Source: Streptomyces sp. CB02414
Lineage (GTDB): Bacteria; Actinomycetota; Actinomycetes; Streptomycetales; Streptomycetaceae
Assembly (NCBI RefSeq): GCF_001905385.1
Contig: NZ_LIPF01000009.1
Span: 1 to 64,000 of the forward strand
DNA length: 64,000 nucleotides
Reading direction: 5' to 3'
Shown piece by piece: positions 23,728-33,265 of this stretch. Below the pieces are notes generated by a model, which searched no databases, was not told where the DNA came from, and was given only the letters and a program-made list of their open reading frames with translations. A program made the translations under genes and the position numbers. How positions within the stretch are numbered: the stretch's first letter is position 1; each line of letters begins with the position of its first letter.

Positions 23728-26198
23728 GCGCCCACAGCCCCGGGTCGAGCTCCCGCGGCCCCCGGTCCGTTCCCCGTGTGGTGGTCATCGGCGCCGGCAT
23801 CGTCGGCTGCTCGCTCGCCGACGAGCTGACCGCCCGCGGCTGGACCGACGTCACCGTCCTCGACCAGGGCCCCCTGCCCGCCCCCGGCGGCTCGACGTCC
23901 CACGCCCCCGGCCTGGTCTTCCGGACCAGCCCCTCCAAGACCCTCACCGCGTTCGCCCAGTACACCGTCGAGAAGTTCACGTCCCTGGAAGCGGACGGCG
24001 AGCCGTGCTTCCGGCAGGTCGGCGGCCTGGAACTGGCCACCACCCCGCAGCGCCTGGCGGACCTGCACCGGCGCGCCGGGTACGCCGCCGCCTGGGGCGT
24101 GACGGGCGAGGTGGTCGGCCCCGCCCGCTGCAAGGAACTCTGGCCCCTCCTCGACGAGTCGGTGGTCCTCGGCGGCTTCCACACCCCCGGGGACGGCCTG
24201 GCCCACGCCCTGCACGCCTCCCGCGCCCAACTGGACCGCGCCACCGCGCGGGGCGCCCGCTTCCTGGACCGGCACACGGTCACCGGCATCGAACGGCAGG
24301 ACGGCAGGGTCACCGGCGTGGTCACCGACCGGGGCACCTTCCCCGCCGACCACGTCGTCTCCGCGGCCGGTTTCTGGGGGCCGGTCGTCGGCCGCATGGC
24401 CGGGGTCGACGTCCCCTTGCAACCCCTCGCCCACCAGTACGCGAGGACCGGTCCGCTGCCGGAGCTGAGCGGGGCCGCGGCGGAGGCTTCGAGGCCGATC
24501 CTCCGCCACCAGGACCGCGACCTGTACTTCCGCGAGCACCACGACCGGATCGGCATCGGCTCCTACGCCCACCGGCCGCTGCCCGTCGACCCGTTCGCCG
24601 TCCCCGCCTACGACGAGGCCCGCTCCCGGAACATGGACATGCCCTCGTCCTACCCCTTCACCTCCGAGGACTGGGCGCCGAGCTGGGAGGACTGCCGCAG
24701 GCTGATGCCCGCACTGCGCGGGACCGGGATCGAGTCGGGCTTCAACGGCGTCTTCTCCTTCACCCCGGACGGCATGCCCGTCCTCGGTGAATCCCGCACG
24801 CTGCGCGGCTTCTGGCTGGCCGAGGCCGTCTGGGTGACCCACTCGGCCGGCGTCGCCAAGGCCGTCGCCGAGTGGATGGTGAGCGGACGGCCCGGGATCG
24901 ACGTGCACGAGTGCGACCTCACGCGCTTCGAGGAAGCACAGCGTTCACCGGCATACGTCCGTGAACGCGGCTCACAGCAGTTCGTCGAGGTGTACGACGT
25001 CGTCCACCCGCTCCAGCCGATGGACCGGCCGCGGCCGCTGCGAGTGAGCCCCTTCCACGCCCGGCAGCAGCAGCTCGGCGCCCACTTCCTGGAGGGCGGC
25101 GGCTGGGAGCGCCCGCACTGGTACGAGGCCAACGCCGGTCTCGCCGAGGGCCTGCGGCTCCCCGCCCGCGACGCCTGGTCGGCCCGGCACTGGTCCCCCG
25201 TCGCGGCGGCCGAGGCACTGGCCACCCGCGAGAGGGTCGCGCTGTACGACATGACCCCGCTGCGCCGCCTGGAGGTGACCGGCCCCGGAGCCCTGGACTT
25301 CCTCGACCGCACGACCACCAACAACCTCCGCAAGAAGCCGGGAGCGGTCACCTACACCCTCCTCCTGGACGAGACCGGAGGCATCCGCTCCGACCTCACC
25401 GTCGCCCGCCTCGCGCCCGACCGCTTCCAGGTCGGCGCCAACTCCCCGGCCGACCTCGACCACCTGCTCCGGCACGCGCCCGCCGACGTCCACATCAGGG
25501 ACGTCACCTCCGGCACCTGCTGCGTCGGCGTCTGGGGGCCGCTCGCCCGCGACCTCGTCCAGCCGCTCACCCCGGACGACTTCTCGCACGAGGCGTTCGG
25601 CTACTTCCGCGCCAGGCAGACGTACGTCGGCCACGTCCCGGTCACGGCCCTGCGCCTGAGCTACGTCGGCGAACTGGGCTGGGAGCTGTACACCACGGCC
25701 GACCTCGGGCTCCGGCTCTGGGACACGCTGTGGGAGGCCGGCCGGGACCTCGGAGTGATCGCGGCCGGGCGGTCCGCCTTCAACTCCCTGCGCCTGGAGA
25801 AGGGGTACCGGGCCTGGGGCACCGACATGACCGACGAGCACACCCCGTACGAGGCGGGTGTCGGTTTCGCGGTCCGCCGCGACAAGCCCGACTTCACCGG
25901 CAAGGCGGCGCTGGAGCTCAAGGGGGAGCCCGTCCGGCGTCTCACGCCCCTCCTCCTCGACGATCCGGCGGCCGTGGTCCTCGGTAAGGAGCCCGTGCAC
26001 GTCGACGGCGTGCCCGTCGGTCACGTGACCAGCGCCGCGTACGGCTACACCCTCGGCCGCTGCGTCGCCTACGCCTGGCTGCCGGCCGGCCTGGCCACCG
26101 GTACCGGTGTGCACATCGAGTACTTCGGCGAGAAGGTGCCCGCCACGGTCGCCGACGAACCGCTCTTCGACCCGCGGATGACCCGCATCCGCCGCTAG
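23724..26198 (+). CDS. dimethylglycine dehydrogenase/oxidase-like FAD protein with C-terminal GcvT domain
   Basis: 824 residues. The N-terminal DAO-family FAD domain has VVVIGAGIVGCSLADEL and GGSTSHAPG, whose H60 corresponds to the histidine that carries covalent FAD in dimethylglycine dehydrogenases. The C-terminal half is an aminomethyltransferase (GcvT) fold with VALYDMTPLRRLEVTG, DRTTTNNL and SYVGELGWELY, which binds tetrahydrofolate and can capture the released one-carbon unit. Predicted reaction: N,N-dimethylglycine to sarcosine. The GTG start overlaps the preceding stop (GTGA). Sarcosine dehydrogenase is the main alternative, but a separate sarcosine oxidase follows in the operon. Confidence 0.88.
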   Translation: MSAHSPGSSSRGPRSVPRVVVIGAGIVGCSLADELTARGWTDVTVLDQGPLPAPGGSTSHAPGLVFRTSPSKTLTAFAQYTVEKFTSLEADGEPCFRQVGGLELATTPQRLADLHRRAGYAAAWGVTGEVVGPARCKELWPLLDESVVLGGFHTPGDGLAHALHASRAQLDRATARGARFLDRHTVTGIERQDGRVTGVVTDRGTFPADHVVSAAGFWGPVVGRMAGVDVPLQPLAHQYARTGPLPELSGAAAEASRPILRHQDRDLYFREHHDRIGIGSYAHRPLPVDPFAVPAYDEARSRNMDMPSSYPFTSEDWAPSWEDCRRLMPALRGTGIESGFNGVFSFTPDGMPVLGESRTLRGFWLAEAVWVTHSAGVAKAVAEWMVSGRPGIDVHECDLTRFEEAQRSPAYVRERGSQQFVEVYDVVHPLQPMDRPRPLRVSPFHARQQQLGAHFLEGGGWERPHWYEANAGLAEGLRLPARDAWSARHWSPVAAAEALATRERVALYDMTPLRRLEVTGPGALDFLDRTTTNNLRKKPGAVTYTLLLDETGGIRSDLTVARLAPDRFQVGANSPADLDHLLRHAPADVHIRDVTSGTCCVGVWGPLARDLVQPLTPDDFSHEAFGYFRARQTYVGHVPVTALRLSYVGELGWELYTTADLGLRLWDTLWEAGRDLGVIAAGRSAFNSLRLEKGYRAWGTDMTDEHTPYEAGVGFAVRRDKPDFTGKAALELKGEPVRRLTPLLLDDPAAVVLGKEPVHVDGVPVGHVTSAAYGYTLGRCVAYAWLPAGLATGTGVHIEYFGEKVPATVADEPLFDPRMTRIRR

Positions 26199-26251
26199 CC
26201 ATCCAGGACACCGGGAAATCCCGGGCACCAGAACGCTAGGAGGGCCGTCCG

Positions 26252-27400
26252 TTGTCCCCCACCTACGACGTGATCGTCATCGGCCTCGGCGGCATGGGCA
26301 GCGCCGCCGCGCACCACCTGTCCGCGCGGGGCGCCCGCGTGCTGGGACTGGAGAAGTTCGGCCCGGTGCACAACCGCGGCTCCAGCCACGGCGGTTCCCG
26401 GATCACCCGGCAGTCGTACTTCGAGGACCCCGCCTACGTGCCGCTGCTCCTGCGTGCCTACGAGCTGTACGAGGAGCTGGAGCGGGACACTGGCCGGGAC
26501 ATCGCCCTCCTGTGCGGCGGCGTGATGGTCGGGCGGCCCGACTCCTGGACCGTCTCCGGCTCGCTGCGCTCGGCCCGTGAGTGGGACCTGCCGCACGAGA
26601 TGCTGGACGCCCGGGAGATCCGCCACCGCTTCCCCACCCTCGCTCCGGCGGACGACGAGGTCGCCCTGTACGAGGCCAAGGCGGGCCTGCTGCGCCCGGA
26701 GAACACGGTCGCCGCCCACCTCCAGCTCGCCACCCGGCAGGGCGCCGACCTGCACTTCGACGAACCGATGACGCGCTGGGAGCCGTACCGGGACGGCGTG
26801 CGGGTGCACACCGCCGACAACACCTACACAGCCGCGCAGCTGGTGATGTGCCCGGGGGCCTGGGCGCCCCGGCTGCTGGCCGACCTGGAGGTGCCGTTCA
26901 CGGTCGAACGCCAGGTCATGTACTGGTTCCAGCCGAGGAACGGCGTCCGCCCCTTCCGCCCCGGGCGCCAGCCCATCTACGTCTGGGAGGACGCGGCCGG
27001 CGTCCAGGTCTACGGGTTCCCGGCCATCGACGGCCCCGGGCAAGGCGCCAAGGTCGCCTTCTTCCGCAACGGAAACGCCACCACGCCGGAGACCATCGAC
27101 CGCACCGTGCACGACCACGAGGTCGAGGCGATGGCGGACCACATGTCCACCCGCGTCCCGGACCTGCCCGGGACCTTCCTCAAGGCCGCGACCTGCATGT
27201 ACACCACCACCGCCGACGAACACTTCGTCATCGCCCGGCACCCCGCGCACCCCGGATCGGTCACCGTCGCCTGCGGTTTCTCCGGACACGGCTTCAAGTT
27301 CGTGCCCGTGGTCGGCGAGATCCTGGCCGACCTGGCCCTTACGGGCACCACCGCGCACCCCATCGGCCTCTTCGATCCCCTCCGAGGAGTACGCACGTGA
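26252..27400 (+). CDS. monomeric sarcosine oxidase-like flavoenzyme
   Basis: 382 residues, close to monomeric sarcosine oxidase and N-methyltryptophan oxidase. Motifs: dinucleotide loop VIGLGGMGSAAAHHLSARG, SSHGGSRITRQSYFED, and TCMYTTTADEHFVI where C315 is the cysteine that binds FAD covalently in this family, then CGFSGHGFKFVPVVGE. Predicted reaction: sarcosine plus oxygen to glycine, formaldehyde and hydrogen peroxide. The start is TTG at 26252, supported by a perfect AGGAGG eight bases upstream. Its stop overlaps the oxygenase GTG by four bases. Confidence 0.9.
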   Translation: MSPTYDVIVIGLGGMGSAAAHHLSARGARVLGLEKFGPVHNRGSSHGGSRITRQSYFEDPAYVPLLLRAYELYEELERDTGRDIALLCGGVMVGRPDSWTVSGSLRSAREWDLPHEMLDAREIRHRFPTLAPADDEVALYEAKAGLLRPENTVAAHLQLATRQGADLHFDEPMTRWEPYRDGVRVHTADNTYTAAQLVMCPGAWAPRLLADLEVPFTVERQVMYWFQPRNGVRPFRPGRQPIYVWEDAAGVQVYGFPAIDGPGQGAKVAFFRNGNATTPETIDRTVHDHEVEAMADHMSTRVPDLPGTFLKAATCMYTTTADEHFVIARHPAHPGSVTVACGFSGHGFKFVPVVGEILADLALTGTTAHPIGLFDPLRGVRT

Positions 27401-28530
27401 CGACGACTCCCCTCTCCCCCAGCCTCATCTCGACGCTTCCGGGCCGCTACTACACCGACCCGGAGGTCTTCCGTCAGGAGCAGCGGCACGTCTTCGAGAC
27501 GATGTGGGTCTGCGCGGTGCGCGGCGCCGACCTCGAGCGGCCCGGCGCCTTCCGCACCGTGCAGGTCGGCCGCGAGAACGTGATCGTCACGCGTACTCGC
27601 ACCGGAGGGCTGCGCGCCTTCCTCAACATCTGCCGCCACCGTGGCGCCCGGCTGTGCCTGGAGGAGTCCGGCGAGGTGCGGCGCACCCTCCAGTGCCCCT
27701 ACCACGCGTGGACGTACGACCTCGACGGCCGGCTGGTGGCCGCGCCCAACCTCACGAAGATGCCGGACGTCGACCGTTCCGCGTACGGCCTGGTCGAGGT
27801 CGCCCTGCGCGAATGGCTCGGCTACGCCTGGGTGTGCCTGGCCGACGAGCCGCCTTCCTTCGAGGAGACGGTGCGGGGCGCGGCCGTCGAACGGCTCGGC
27901 GACCCGGCCGCGATCGAGCGGTACGGGACGGAGCGGCTGGCACTGGGCCGGCGGGTGACGTACGACGTACGGGCCAACTGGAAGCTGATCGTCGAGAACT
28001 TCATGGAGTGCTACCACTGCGCGACCATCCACCCGGAACTCACCGACGTGCTGCCCGAGTTCGCCGACGGTTACGCGGCCCAGTACTACGTGGGCCACGG
28101 TGCCGAGTTCGGCGAGGGGGTGCGGGGCTTCACGGTCGACGGCAGCGAGGGCTTCGGCAGGCTGCCCGAGGTGTCGGACGGCCAGGACCGGCGCTACTAC
28201 GCCGTCACCGTGCGGCCGACGGTCTTCGTGAACCTCGTGCCGGACCATGTGATCCTGCACCGCATGTTCCCGATGGCCGAGGACCGCACGGTGGTCGAGT
28301 GCGACTGGCTGTACGCGCCGGAGGTCGTGGCGTCCGGGGCCGACCTGTCGAAGTCGGTCGAGCTGTTCCACCGGGTCAACGTCCAGGACTTCGCCGCCTG
28401 CGAGCGGACCCAGCCGGCGATGTCGTCCCGGGCCTACCGCGCGGGCGGGGTGCTGGTGCCGACCGAGCACCACATCGGACTCTTCCACGAGTGGCTGCTC
28501 GGCCGGCTCGGCGGGCAGCCGCCGGCCTAG
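27397..28530 (+). CDS. Rieske non-heme iron oxygenase, glycine betaine (GbcA-like) monooxygenase
   Basis: 377-residue terminal oxygenase. Rieske ligands: C79-x-H81 (CRHRGARLC) and C100-x2-H103 (CPYHAWTYD). The non-heme iron site lies in NFMECYHCATIHPEL with the two His, and a later Asp completes the facial triad by homology. It resembles choline monooxygenase and GbcA, which demethylate glycine betaine to dimethylglycine. The operon supplies every later step: dimethylglycine to sarcosine to glycine with formaldehyde disposal. The usual GbcB reductase is absent; the divergent ferredoxin and reductase (19960-21464) are the likely electron source. Carnitine or stachydrine demethylation is the main alternative. 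Its stop codon interlocks with the stop of the facing gene. Confidence 0.87.
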   Translation: MTTTPLSPSLISTLPGRYYTDPEVFRQEQRHVFETMWVCAVRGADLERPGAFRTVQVGRENVIVTRTRTGGLRAFLNICRHRGARLCLEESGEVRRTLQCPYHAWTYDLDGRLVAAPNLTKMPDVDRSAYGLVEVALREWLGYAWVCLADEPPSFEETVRGAAVERLGDPAAIERYGTERLALGRRVTYDVRANWKLIVENFMECYHCATIHPELTDVLPEFADGYAAQYYVGHGAEFGEGVRGFTVDGSEGFGRLPEVSDGQDRRYYAVTVRPTVFVNLVPDHVILHRMFPMAEDRTVVECDWLYAPEVVASGADLSKSVELFHRVNVQDFAACERTQPAMSSRAYRAGGVLVPTEHHIGLFHEWLLGRLGGQPPA

Positions 28531-31500
28531 GCCGGTGACTGTGCGGGACGCTTGTACATGCGGGTCGCCGTGATCTCGCTGTGCACCGTCTCGGCCTCGC
28601 CGTCACCGGCCGGGGCCGGCTGGGGCAGGCCCGGCCTCAGGTGCTCCTCCACGCTGATGTACTTCAGGCCCGCCCTGAGGTCGGCGTCGTTGCGCAGCCG
28701 GATGACCAGCGGGAACTCTGCCAGCGCGGTCGTGTCGAAGAGGCCGGTGGTGTACAGGAGCTGGACGCCGAGCGCGTCGGAGACGGCCCGCTGGAGCTCC
28801 AGCAGGTAGGTGGCGTTGGCGCGGCCGATGGGGTTGTCGAGGAACAGGGTGCCGGCGTGCCGGTGCCGGTCCCGGCCCCTGTCGTTGCTGCGGAGCGCGG
28901 CCATCGTGCAGTACAGGGCGATGGCCGCGGTGAGCAGCTGGCCGCCGGAGAAGACGTCGCCCATCTGGCCGACGGGGACGCGCTCGGCGCGCAGTACGGC
29001 GTCGGGCTTGAGGATCTCGACGGCGACGCCCTTGGGCTGGAGGGCTGCGGCGACACCGCGCAGCAGCAGGGACATGCCGTCGCGGCGCAGGTCGGAGTTC
29101 TTCCTGACGGCGGCGCGGGTGGCCTCGTCGACGACCTCGCCGAGCCGCTCGGTGAGCGTCGCCTGGTCGGGTTCCTCGAAGCGGATGCGCAGGAACTCCT
29201 GCCCGGACCACTCGCCGAGGCCTTCGGGCAGCCGGGACAGCCGCTGGGCGGAACGGAGGGTGGCGAGGGCCGACTCGACCAGGCCGCGCAGCCGGTCCAC
29301 GATCGAGTCGCGGTTGCGTTCGAGCTGCGCCAGCTCGTCGGTGAGGACGCGGAGGCGGGGCGCGAAGGCCTCGGCCCACTTGGCCGCGTGCTCGGGCAGC
29401 GCGGAGGCGGGCAGTTCGCGGATCTGCTGGCGGGCGGGGGTGCGGACCTGCTCGTACCGGGTGGAGTTGGCGTGCCGGACGAGGATGTCGCTCGCCTCGC
29501 GTACGGCGGCCTCGGCGGCGGACAGGTCGGCGGCGCAGCCGCGCAGGGAACGGCGGGCCTCGGCGGCCGAGCCGCGGGCCTGCTCCATGGTGTCCGGGTA
29601 GGGCTCGGGTTCCTCCTGCTCGTCTTCGGCGTGCTCGCGCAGCAGGTCGCGGAGCAGGGCGGCGACCTCGTCGAAGCCGCCGGCCGCGTCCTCGGCGGCC
29701 CGGTGGGCGTCGAGCAGTCCGGCGTGGGCCTCGCGGGCCTGGGACAGCGCCTCGGTGCGGGAGGCGAGTTCGGCGGTCGCGGTGCGCAGCAGCGTCTGGG
29801 CGTGTTCAGCGTCGCGCGGCAGGAGCTCCTCGGGGAGTTCGGTGTGGGCGTCGCCGTCCTCGGGTGCGTGGCGTTCGGCCTCGCCGCGCAGCCGGCCGAG
29901 CTGCTCGCTCGCGTGCGACATCCGCGTCTCCAGGAGCTGGACCAGCTCCTCGGCGCGGGCGGCGGCGGCCTGCCGGGAGGGTCCGTCGGAGCCGTCGGGC
30001 GACTCCAGCAGCTGGGCGGCCCGGGTGCGGACCTTGTTGCTGAGCCGGTCCAGTTCGGCGCGGGCGGCGCTCTCGTCGCTCTCCGCGCGGGCCTGCTCGG
30101 CGCGCAGGTCGGCGCCGACGCCGACCTTCTCGTACACCTGGGAGGCGGCCCGGTAGGCCTCGCGGAGGTCGGGCAGGCTCGCCTTCGCCCTCGGCGTGTC
30201 CGGGCCGTCCTCGGGTGCCTCCTCCGGTACGTCGTCGGGGGCGCCGGCGATCTCGGCGCGCTCGGCGCGCAGCGCGCGGGCGGTGCGGCGGGCGTCGTCG
30301 GCGGCCCGCTGGGCGGCGCGGCGGTCCTCGTCGGCGGCGCGGGCCCGTTCCAGGCAGGCCTGCGCGCGGGCCTCGGCCTCGGTGCCCTCGTCGGCCAGCT
30401 CGCGGAGCCTGGCCTGCCAGCCGGCGCGCTCACGCAGCCGGAAGGCGAGTCCGGCGAGGGCGTCGGCGGCGCGCCGGGCCTTCTGCGCGGCCTCCTGCCG
30501 TTCGTCGCGCACCCGTACGGCCTCGGCGGCGCTCTCCTCCGCCTCGGCCCGCGCGGTGCGCGCCTCGGTCAGCTCGGCCTCGGCCTCCTCGGCGAAGGCC
30601 TGCGCCTCCTCGGCGGTGCGGGCCAGCTCGGCGAGGCGTCCGGCGGGGCAGCCGGTGCGCCAGGACGCGAGCCGGGCCGCCAGCTCCCGGTCCTTGCCGA
30701 GCCGCGCGGCGAGGGTGCGGATCTCGTCGTCCCGCTCCGTCGCCCGCGCGCGCAGCGCCTGCCGCTCCTCGTCGGCGGCGTGCTCGTCGTGCATGGCGGG
30801 GTTCGGCGGTACGAGGAATACATCGCCGGTGCCGGTGCCGGAGTCGGGGGCCGGGGTGGGCGCGAGCAGGGCGGCGGCCGTGCCGACGGCGACGGCGGAG
30901 CGCGGCAGCAGGGCCGCGTCGCCGAGGACCTCGCGGGCGCGGGTGTGCGAGTCGGGATCGGTGATGATCACGCCGTCGACCAGCTCGGGCCGGGCGGCCA
31001 GCACGCGCGCGTGGTCGGCGGGGTCGACGGCCTGGGCGAGGTAGCGCCAGCCGGGCAGGGCGGGGATGCCGTGCTCGCCCAGGAACTCCACGGTGGCCAG
31101 CACGTCGGGGCCGGGCGGCAGCAGTCCGCCGTCGCCGAGGGCGCCGAGGATGCGGGAGTCGTCGGCGGCGGCGGTGCGCAGGTCGAACAGCTGGCGTTCG
31201 GCGGCGGAGACGGTGTCGTCGAGCAGTTCACGCAGTTCGTCGGCGAAGCGGTCGAGCTCTTCGGCGGTCAGTGCCCCGTCGGCCGTGTGGTGTGCGGTGG
31301 CCGGATCGCCGCCGTCCGTGTCCTGGCGGGGCTGCGGGATGCCGGGGCGGGAGCCGGCGGCCAGGCCCAGCAGGTCGGCGAGGCGTTCCTCGGCCGCCAG
31401 CGACTCGGCGGTGCGACGCTCGGTCTCGTGGGCGTTCCCGGCCGCGGTGGCCGCGTCGGCCGCGCGGGCCGCCGTCAGTTCGGCACGGCTCTCGGCGGCG

Positions 31501-33200
31501 GCGGCCTCGCGTGCGTGCTCGGTGGCCCGGCGTGCCGCCTCCCGGGCGGTGTCCCAGGCCTCGACGGTCGTCTTCTCGGCGTCGCTGGCCGCGAGGGCGG
31601 CCCGCGCGGGGTCGGCGTCGGGTGCGCTGTCGTCGAGCCAGCCGGCCCGGACCGCCTCGGCGGTCTCCTGCTCGACCTCGGTGAGGCGCTGGCGCAGGTG
31701 CCCGGCCTCGCTGCGGGCCCGCTGGGCCTCGGTGGCGGCGGCGGTGGAGTCCCGGTGGGCGGCGTCGCTGACTTCCTGGAGGGCGGCGGAGCGCTCCTCC
31801 TCCTCGTTGGCGTGGTGCTCGGCCTTGCCGGCCGCCGCGTGCAGAGCGCGGACGAGGTCGACGGCGGCCTCGGAGCGGGCGGCGAGCGCGGGGGCCGCGT
31901 CCCGCTCGGCCTCCTGGATGGCGGCGGACACGCGGGCGACGCGGTCGGCCGCGGCGCGGTGGCGCAGGACGGCTTCGGCGGCCTGCCAGGCGGAGTGCAG
32001 GGTGCGGGCGTCGGCGAGTTCACGCTTCTGCGCGGCGGCGGACTTCTCGGCGGCGGTCAGGGCCAGCGAGGCATGCCGGTAGGCGAGTTCGGCGGCGACG
32101 AGGGCGCTGCGGTCCCGGGCGGATTCGGCGTGCGTGACGGAGTAGGCGGCGGCGGTCACCCGCTGGGCGAGGTCGCCGGCCCGGACGCGCTCCCGGGCGC
32201 CGCGCGCGGCGAGCCGGCGGGCGAGGGTCCTGGTCCGGCGTTCGGCGGCGGTGTGGATGTCGCGGGCGCGGGCGCGGGCGTCGGTGGCCTCGACGATCCG
32301 GCCGAGGAGGTCGACGGACCCGGCGGTGAAGTCGCGTTCGGCGATCAGTTCGGCGCGGCGGCCCAGCTTGTTGCCGAAGCCGCCGACCAGGTCGGCGAGT
32401 CCGTCGGTGTCGCGGGTGTCGGTGACGGCGCGCAGCAGGAGGTCGGTGAAGTCGGAGTCCTTCTTGACCGCGAAGAGGCCGGCGGCCTCGCCCTCGTCGG
32501 CGTTCATCTCGCGCTGGTAGCGGAAGAGTTCGGGGTCCAGGCCGAGGTCGCCGAGGTGCTCGATCCAGCGGTCGTGGATCTCCTCCCAGTGCACCTCCAG
32601 GTGCGGGTAGGCCTTCGAGGCCTCGGTGACGGCGTCCCGGAAGCCCTTCATGGTGCGCCGGCGCCCCTGGGCACCGGAGACGCCCTCGACGGGCGGGCGG
32701 ACGGCGGTGGCCTCGGCGACGGGCAGGTTGTCCAGGGTCAGTCCGGGGCCGGGCCGGAAGGAGTACCAGGCCTCGGCGAACTTCCTCGGGTCGTTGGAGA
32801 CCTGGCGCCCGCGCCACTCGCTGACCTTGCCGACGACGACGCACTCGCCGGTCTGCACGTGCTGCCACTCCAGCGCCACGTGTCCGCAGTCGTCGGCGAG
32901 CAGGAACTTGCGCAGTACGCCGGAGCTGGCGCCGCCCAGGGTGTTGCGGTGGCCCGGCAGCATCACCGAGAAGATCAGCTTGAGCAGCACGGACTTGCCG
33001 CCGCCGTTCTCCAGGAACAGCACGCCGGCGGGCGCGGGCCGGCGCGGCGGGCCGACCGGCTCCTCCTCGAAGAACTCCGCCTGCGTGGGGGCGGGGTCGG
33101 GCACGGGCTCGCCCACCCCGCGCAGGTCAAGCACGGTGTCGGCGTAGCGCGCACCGGCGGGTCCGATCGAGTAGAGGCGGACCCGGGACAGCTCGTACAT
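28527..33200 (-). CDS. giant SMC/MukB-like ABC ATPase with long coiled coils
   Basis: 1557 residues. The N-terminal head has a P-loop of MukB/Wadjet type, FLENGGGKSVLLKLIF (ENGGGKS at 64-70). More than 1000 residues of Ala/Glu/Arg-rich heptads follow, interrupted mid-way by a more globular stretch (about 640-800, with hydrophobic sequence and PGWRYLAQAVDP) that could be a hinge. The C-terminal head has the ABC signature FSGGQLLTAAIALY (about 1417) and Walker B GTLFLDNPIG (about 1451), then QLLYTTGLFD. The residue after the Walker B Asp is Asn, not Glu. This is the SMC-like subunit of a three-gene module transcribed kleisin, winged-helix, ATPase. It is not the housekeeping Smc, RecN or SbcC. 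Confidence 0.85.
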   Translation of the reverse strand: MYELSRVRLYSIGPAGARYADTVLDLRGVGEPVPDPAPTQAEFFEEEPVGPPRRPAPAGVLFLENGGGKSVLLKLIFSVMLPGHRNTLGGASSGVLRKFLLADDCGHVALEWQHVQTGECVVVGKVSEWRGRQVSNDPRKFAEAWYSFRPGPGLTLDNLPVAEATAVRPPVEGVSGAQGRRRTMKGFRDAVTEASKAYPHLEVHWEEIHDRWIEHLGDLGLDPELFRYQREMNADEGEAAGLFAVKKDSDFTDLLLRAVTDTRDTDGLADLVGGFGNKLGRRAELIAERDFTAGSVDLLGRIVEATDARARARDIHTAAERRTRTLARRLAARGARERVRAGDLAQRVTAAAYSVTHAESARDRSALVAAELAYRHASLALTAAEKSAAAQKRELADARTLHSAWQAAEAVLRHRAAADRVARVSAAIQEAERDAAPALAARSEAAVDLVRALHAAAGKAEHHANEEEERSAALQEVSDAAHRDSTAAATEAQRARSEAGHLRQRLTEVEQETAEAVRAGWLDDSAPDADPARAALAASDAEKTTVEAWDTAREAARRATEHAREAAAAESRAELTAARAADAATAAGNAHETERRTAESLAAEERLADLLGLAAGSRPGIPQPRQDTDGGDPATAHHTADGALTAEELDRFADELRELLDDTVSAAERQLFDLRTAAADDSRILGALGDGGLLPPGPDVLATVEFLGEHGIPALPGWRYLAQAVDPADHARVLAARPELVDGVIITDPDSHTRAREVLGDAALLPRSAVAVGTAAALLAPTPAPDSGTGTGDVFLVPPNPAMHDEHAADEERQALRARATERDDEIRTLAARLGKDRELAARLASWRTGCPAGRLAELARTAEEAQAFAEEAEAELTEARTARAEAEESAAEAVRVRDERQEAAQKARRAADALAGLAFRLRERAGWQARLRELADEGTEAEARAQACLERARAADEDRRAAQRAADDARRTARALRAERAEIAGAPDDVPEEAPEDGPDTPRAKASLPDLREAYRAASQVYEKVGVGADLRAEQARAESDESAARAELDRLSNKVRTRAAQLLESPDGSDGPSRQAAAARAEELVQLLETRMSHASEQLGRLRGEAERHAPEDGDAHTELPEELLPRDAEHAQTLLRTATAELASRTEALSQAREAHAGLLDAHRAAEDAAGGFDEVAALLRDLLREHAEDEQEEPEPYPDTMEQARGSAAEARRSLRGCAADLSAAEAAVREASDILVRHANSTRYEQVRTPARQQIRELPASALPEHAAKWAEAFAPRLRVLTDELAQLERNRDSIVDRLRGLVESALATLRSAQRLSRLPEGLGEWSGQEFLRIRFEEPDQATLTERLGEVVDEATRAAVRKNSDLRRDGMSLLLRGVAAALQPKGVAVEILKPDAVLRAERVPVGQMGDVFSGGQLLTAAIALYCTMAALRSNDRGRDRHRHAGTLFLDNPIGRANATYLLELQRAVSDALGVQLLYTTGLFDTTALAEFPLVIRLRNDADLRAGLKYISVEEHLRPGLPQPAPAGDGEAETVHSEITATRMYKRPAQSPA

Positions 33201-33265
33201 GGCGGACTCTCGTAAGTCTTCGGGTAGTCGGGGAGGTGAGGCGCGGGCGGTGAGCGGGCGGGTGG

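Noticed and set aside
28581..33215. Plus-strand open frame of about 1540 codons opposite the SMC-like gene
   Set aside because: It is the GC-rich antisense shadow: Gly/Ala/Val-dominated translation, no domains, and the minus-strand frame has P-loop, coiled coils and Walker B.
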